Shown: positions 40,993 through 43,995 of the stretch, piece after piece
Position numbering within the stretch: the stretch's first letter is position 1
Layout of the letters: the number at the start of each line of letters is the position of its first letter
Source of the DNA: an uncultured Eubacteriales bacterium
Lineage (GTDB): Bacteria; Bacillota; Clostridia; Oscillospirales; Oscillospiraceae
Length of the DNA: 43,995 nucleotides
Reading direction: 5' to 3'
Assembly (NCBI GenBank): GCA_949283375.1
Contig: CASDSM010000030.1
Coordinates: 1-43,995, forward strand
Position numbers and translations under genes: made by a program
Notes under the pieces: model-generated
Database searches by the model: none
Told to the model about the DNA's origin: nothing
The model's input: only the letters and a program-made list of their open reading frames with translations

Positions 40993-41532
40993 TCAGGACT
41001 CCATATGGCGGCCCAGGAAGCCGGAGACCGCCTGGACGAGCTTATACTCCGTCTCGCCCAGGCCCTGCCCGTTCTCCCGCGCGCAGAGGATGACGCAGCC
41101 CATCACGTCCCCCTCTGAGAGGATGGGCGCGGCCAGTGAGAGGGCGAGGCGGCTCACCCCGTCCGCCGTGACGGAGATGGCCCCCTCCCCCGTGCGGTGC
41201 TGATAGAGCTGGCGGCCCTCCATGATATGCTCCAGCTCGGAGGAGACCCGGCGCTCCTGCAGCTCCCGGCGGGGCGCGCCGGAGACGGCGAGCACGCTGT
41301 CCCGGTCAGTGATCACCGCCGGGCAGCCGGTGGTCTTGTAGAGGGTCTCGCACATCTGCCCGGCCACATTTTGCAGGTCCCCCATGATGGAGTACTTCTT
41401 GAAGATGACCTCTCCGTCCTTGTCTGTATAGATCTCCAGGGGGTCGCCCTCCCGGATACGCAGCGTTCTTCGGATCTCCTTCGGAATGACGACCCGTCCC
41501 AGATCGTCTGGTTGTGTCAAGCTAGAACACAA
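40993..41532 (-). CDS. spoVT: SpoVT-like AbrB-domain regulator with GAF domain, unusual N-terminus
   Basis: A protein of up to 179 residues with an AbrB-type swapped-hairpin DNA-binding domain (DLGRVVIPKEIRRTLRIREG) and a C-terminal GAF-like domain (from about residue 55), the layout of SpoVT, which tunes forespore gene expression. SpoVT normally begins MKATGIVRRIDDLGRV; here the sequence before DDLGRV is unrelated (LTQP) and no ATG exists. Only TTG codons at 41532 or 41520 are available, and neither has a ribosome binding site. The first strand of the DNA-binding fold is thus missing or replaced, so the 5' end may have been rearranged or the gene silenced. Confidence 0.75.
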   Translation of the reverse strand: MCSSLTQPDDLGRVVIPKEIRRTLRIREGDPLEIYTDKDGEVIFKKYSIMGDLQNVAGQMCETLYKTTGCPAVITDRDSVLAVSGAPRRELQERRVSSELEHIMEGRQLYQHRTGEGAISVTADGVSRLALSLAAPILSEGDVMGCVILCARENGQGLGETEYKLVQAVSGFLGRHMES

Positions 41533-41641
41533 TAAATTTTTTCGCGCGAAATCCGAGCAGATAACGCACTTTTTAAAATTTTACAGAACATTTTCCGCGC
41601 TTCAGTTTGTCAGAATCTGGCATTTTTATGGGTATAACACA

Positions 41642-41743
41642 ATGAGTCGTGCCGCAAAGAACAGTAAACGCACTTATGGCCGGCAAAATCGGCCTCCGGT
41701 CCGGAACAGCAAAAAGATGCGCCGGAGGGCAAAAAAGAGATAA
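41642..41743 (+). CDS. Possible small basic protein, 33 residues
   Basis: A short frame starting ATG and ending TAA encodes a very basic peptide (SRAAKNSKRTYGRQ, then KKMRRRAKKR). There is no good ribosome binding site before the ATG, and the frame is also open upstream. It could be a nucleic-acid-binding micro-protein or chance; no homologue is recognised. It lies in the gap between spoVT and mazF, the rest of which (41744-41954) has no gene. Confidence 0.2.
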   Translation: MSRAAKNSKRTYGRQNRPPVRNSKKMRRRAKKR

Positions 41744-41798
41744 TTAAAAATCAGCAGAGGGACAGGACGGAAGGCTGCGGATAGCGCAGAAGACGGCA

Positions 41799-41824
41799 AG
41801 AGCCAGCCCGGCGGGGCTGGCTCT
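41799..41824 (-). terminator. Terminator-like hairpin downstream of mazF
   Basis: AGAGCCAGCCC and GGGCTGGCTCT form a perfect 11-bp stem with a 4-base loop, about 130 bases beyond the mazF stop. No clear U-run on either strand. Confidence 0.5.
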
Positions 41825-41954
41825 CTGGCTCTGGCTGTGCCGATGCAAAGCTTCGTGATCCGCTTCTCCGTCTCCTTCCGGAGGGCGGCGCGGCCCCCTG
41901 GTCAGGCTTACCCGCGGCCAATCGCGCGCCCGGTGAACCAGCCTGCCCACCGGG

Positions 41955-42317
41955 TCACGATGGCTTCAGCGCCAGGCTGGTCTGGAGCGCCCTCTCGATG
42001 CCGGTCATCTCCTCCTGGGATACCTTGCCGAGGTAGCGGCCAATGCGCTGCTTGTCGATGGTCCGGAGCTGCTCCAATAGGATCATGGACGGGCAGTGAA
42101 AGGCCGGGTTGTCCTGGATGAGGAAATAGGTCGGCTGACCGGCCTTCTTCTCCGTCCTGGCTGTGGCGGCCGCCACCACCAGGGTAGGGGCGTGCCGGTT
42201 TCCGATGTTGTTCTGGAGTACGACCACCGGGCGGAACCCGCCCTGTTCCGAGCCGCACACTGGCGACAGGTCCGCCAGATAGATGTCCCCCCGGCGGTAT
42301 TCCCAATCGGTTCTCAT
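41955..42317 (-). CDS. mazF: MazF/PemK-type mRNA interferase toxin
   Basis: A 120-residue toxin that cleaves mRNA at short sequence motifs. The family signature is strong: RRGDIYLADLSPVCGSEQGG, FRPVVVLQNNIGNR (Arg29 region), Thr52 in AAATART and the tail LEQLRTIDKQR. It is close to Bacillus NdoA (MazF). GTG seven codons upstream is open but carries the ribosome binding site (AGGAGG), so ATG 42317 is preferred, with 12-base spacing. No MazE-like antitoxin frame is visible on either side, so it appears solitary; the antitoxin could be elsewhere, an RNA, or missing. Confidence 0.9.
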   Translation of the reverse strand: MRTDWEYRRGDIYLADLSPVCGSEQGGFRPVVVLQNNIGNRHAPTLVVAAATARTEKKAGQPTYFLIQDNPAFHCPSMILLEQLRTIDKQRIGRYLGKVSQEEMTGIERALQTSLALKPS

Positions 42318-42352
42318 GCTGTGTCTTTGCCTCCTCACTATGTGGTATGGAA

Positions 42353-42373
42353 AAGGGGCAATGGCTGCCCCTT
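42353..42373 (-). terminator. Terminator-like hairpin just upstream of mazF
   Basis: Minus-strand AAGGGGCA and TGCCCCTT form an 8-bp stem with a 5-base loop, and the right arm runs into UUUU CC. It would end or attenuate any transcript entering mazF from upstream. Confidence 0.55.
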
Positions 42374-42814
42374 CGTTTTCCTATGTCGTTTCCCATATTT
42401 GTCCTCGACACCCCTGGGTGGCAGAGTACATCTCTGCCGGGAAATCATCGAAAGGCGTCCGGCAGCGTACCGGCTCCATAGGCATTTCGCCTCCCCGTGG
42501 TTCTCACCGGGCTGCCCCCATTGCTTGAGACTGTGGCTGGACAGAAGTATCATTGTCCCTGCTGGTTTCATCGCCGGATCGGGAGCTGCCCGATCGTTAC
42601 AAGCCGATCGTGCTCGCTCGTGCCGCCCGGTCAGACAAATCAGAAAAAAGACGTCTCTGTCTCCCTGACGGCAGGTCTTGGCGTATCGCTGACGTGGCTG
42701 ATGCGTTCGCACCGACAGCAGGAATGTACCTGATGAATGTGTGTTCAGTTTTCAAAGTGCAGGCCATTCTCTGGCTCTGTCTGCATTGTAAGGCCTCCGA
42801 TTCGGCATTTTCAG

Positions 42815-42854
42815 GACCCAGCGGGTCTGGTTGACCCGACCTGTTGGGTCGGGT
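42815..42854. repeat. Paired short hairpins
   Basis: GACCC/GGGTC (3-base loop) is followed by ACCCGACC/GGTCGGGT (loop TGTTG). The second resembles the CCACCC-TGTTG-type hairpin at 26623-26640, hinting at a shared kind of small element. Confidence 0.4.
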
Positions 42855-42917
42855 GTGAGTGTAAGGCAGCTGTATGCCCATACGCAACGGAAAAGCGATC
42901 ATATCTCTGTTAGACAC

Positions 42918-42945
42918 AAAAAAGCCACAGGCGCAGACCTGTGGC
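42918..42945 (-). terminator. Orphan minus-strand intrinsic terminator
   Basis: Minus-strand GCCACAGG and CCTGTGGC form an 8-bp stem with a 6-base loop, followed by six U. No minus-strand gene lies upstream of it in this window, so it may be a relic of a lost gene or may block antisense transcription from the Fic gene side. Confidence 0.7.
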
Positions 42946-43026
42946 GGAAAACGGGTGGATTTGCCCTTACAGGCGTATAGAATCCCTTAAATTCACCATA
43001 CTATTAATGGAAATCCTTTCTGAAAG

Positions 43027-43055
43027 TTGAACTTCCCCTTATTCCATGCTAATAT
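43027..43055 (+). promoter_or_regulatory. Promoter of the Fic gene
   Basis: TTGAAC, 17-base spacer, TAATAT, 27 bases before the ATG. Confidence 0.7.
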
Positions 43056-43082
43056 TAAAGGGATAAAGGAGGGCGTAAGGGT

Positions 43083-43928
43083 ATGCGTACATTCAATTAC
43101 TCCGCAATCCGGGAGCAGAAGTGGGACTCGGAGATCCTGGGCCTGGTTGCGGCAATCTATAAAGAAGCCGGAAAGCAGGAACTGTACCTGAAACAGCGGC
43201 CGGAAGAATTGGAGAAACTGGTAGAGATCGCAAAGGTGCAGAGTACCGAGGCGTCCAATGCCATCGAAGGCATCGTGACCACAAATACACGCATCCGGCA
43301 GCTTGTGGAGGAGAAAACGACGCCGAGGAACCGGGACGAGCAGGAGATCGCGGGTTATCGTGATGTGCTGAACATCATTCACGAGAACTTTGACGCCATC
43401 CCTATCACCCAGAACTATATCCTGCAGCTCCACAAGATCCTCTACAGCCACATGAACAACCCCATGGCCGGCAGGACCAAAAACGTGCAGAACTATATCA
43501 GCGCCACCTATCCCGATGGTCATGTGGAAACCCTGTTCACACCCCTTGCTCCCTATGAAACGCCGGAGGCCCTGGACAGGATCTGCGAGGAATACAACCG
43601 GGTGATCGGCAATTTGGAAGTGGAACCGTTGATCGTCATCCCTGTGTTCATCCACGACTTTCTCTGCGTCCATCCCTTCAACGATGGAAACGGCAGAATG
43701 AGCCGCCTGCTGACCACGTTGCTGCTCTACCGCAGCGGGTTCTATGTGGGCAAGTATATCTCCTTGGAGGCCAAGATCGCGAAAAACAAAGACCTCTACT
43801 ATGATGTCCTGGGCCAGACGCAGATCGGTTGGCGTGAAGGTCCCGAAGATGTGGTGCCGTTCATCAAGTATCTGCTGGGAACCATTCTTTCCGCCTATAA
43901 GGTAACACCGCACAAAGAAAAAATATGA
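43083..43928 (+). CDS. Fic/DOC-family AMP-transferase, C-terminus lost
   Basis: A 281-residue Fic protein that would transfer AMP to target proteins. The core motif HPFNDGNGRMSR (His197 catalytic) is intact, and the N-terminal inhibitory helix reads STEASNAIEG (Ser58, Glu62), the class with self-inhibition. Relatives continue after the Fic core with a C-terminal winged-helix domain to about 340-370 residues; here homology ends at KYLLGTILSAY and eight unrelated residues precede the stop. The ATG has AAAGGAGGG. Immediately downstream a transposase-like frame begins, so an insertion has probably cut off the tail. The catalytic core may still be made. Confidence 0.88.
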   Translation: MRTFNYSAIREQKWDSEILGLVAAIYKEAGKQELYLKQRPEELEKLVEIAKVQSTEASNAIEGIVTTNTRIRQLVEEKTTPRNRDEQEIAGYRDVLNIIHENFDAIPITQNYILQLHKILYSHMNNPMAGRTKNVQNYISATYPDGHVETLFTPLAPYETPEALDRICEEYNRVIGNLEVEPLIVIPVFIHDFLCVHPFNDGNGRMSRLLTTLLLYRSGFYVGKYISLEAKIAKNKDLYYDVLGQTQIGWREGPEDVVPFIKYLLGTILSAYKVTPHKEKI

Positions 43929-43995
43929 TATAATAAAGCTATGGATAAGCAGATGAGTCTGTCGGGCCTGAGCGATGAATTGAGCCAGGTGCGGA
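43904..43995 (+). mobile_element. Left end of a probable insertion sequence
   Basis: The Fic homology stops near 43900, and within 40 bases a transposase-like frame starts. The DNA between (GGTAACACCGCACAAAG and an AT-rich stretch with TATAAT at 43929-43934) would then be the element's terminal region. The inverted repeat cannot be confirmed because the other end lies outside the window. Confidence 0.5.
43941..43995 (+). CDS. Probable transposase, first 18 codons
   Basis: The frame MDKQMSLSGLSDELSQVR continues past the window edge. From memory this resembles the N-terminus of IS5-group (DDE) transposases common in gut Firmicutes; this could not be checked. A TATAAT box lies seven bases before the ATG and no good ribosome binding site is seen, which is common for low-level transposase expression. 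Confidence 0.55.
   Translation, partial: MDKQMSLSGLSDELSQVR

Larger units (their letters stand above)
42318..43026 (-). other. Gene-poor, hairpin-rich region upstream of mazF
   Basis: About 0.7 kb with no convincing protein gene. Read on the minus strand it has a leader-like TTTGAAAACTGAAC (42743-42757) and then several stems: GATCGGG/CCCGATC (42577-42595), GGCAGAG/CTCTGCC (42420-42438), and finally AAGGGGCA/TGCCCCTT followed by UU (42353-42373), terminator-like and ending 36 bases before the mazF start codon. This could be a structured RNA, a long mazF leader or decayed mobile DNA. I could not match it to a known RNA family. Confidence 0.4.

Noticed and set aside
41908-42411. 167-codon minus-strand frame overlapping mazF
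   Set aside because: Different frame from mazF, which has full family homology; this one has none.
42338-42917. Minus-strand open frames of 106 and 124 codons upstream of mazF as a possible antitoxin
   Set aside because: No AbrB- or RHH-like motif, no ribosome binding site, and they pass through several perfect hairpins.

Overview
The window looks like a chromosomal stretch of a high-GC, anaerobic, gut-type Firmicute, most likely an Oscillospiraceae (Clostridia cluster IV) relative of Flavonifractor/Lawsonibacter/Intestinimonas. This is inferred from the gene families (SpoVT, RlmH/WalJ, SmpB plus a one-piece tmRNA, PflA/PflB, CoA-substrate activase proteins, YesL, heterodimeric ABC exporters) and from AGGAGG-type ribosome binding sites; no rRNA is present to settle it.

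Region 1 (1-15.5 kb) is an arabinan/L-arabinoside utilisation locus. On the minus strand, from about 11.3 kb down to 1, lie a GH43 exo-arabinofuranosidase, a sugar-binding lipoprotein, two ABC permeases (no ATPase is encoded), a cytoplasmic GH43, a GH43 endo-arabinanase-like lipoprotein, a GH51 arabinofuranosidase, a GH127 beta-L-arabinofuranosidase and the start of an FGGY sugar kinase. On the plus strand lie yesL, an ArsR-like regulator with a large beta-rich C-terminal domain, and a GH36 alpha-galactosidase. The logic is extracellular arabinan cutting, import of oligomers, intracellular trimming to L-arabinose, then phosphorylation. Two control regions share the motif GCGAAATATTTC.

Region 2 (15.5-26.6 kb) is mostly housekeeping: a heterodimeric ABC exporter, phosphoglucomutase, an acidic Pro-rich lipoprotein, the rlmH/walJ pair, murA, smpB, a cyclophilin and tmRNA (ssrA).

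Region 3 (26.6-35.7 kb) holds pflA-pflB, with a well-formed ZTP (pfl-motif) riboswitch and consensus promoter in front of pflB; an internally deleted LysR gene; a membrane-anchored GH3 enzyme with inverted domain order; a zinc-ribbon/transmembrane/C-type-lectin protein; and tRNA-Leu(GAG).

Region 4 (35.7-44 kb) holds a split 2-hydroxyacyl-CoA dehydratase activase-type protein pair, a phosphoribosyltransferase-like gene, a spoVT-like gene with an abnormal 5' end, an apparently solitary mazF, a gene-poor stretch of about 0.75 kb rich in hairpins, and a Fic gene cut short next to the start of a probable transposase at the window edge. The last 2.5 kb looks like an accessory or mobile segment. No CRISPR array or rRNA was seen.
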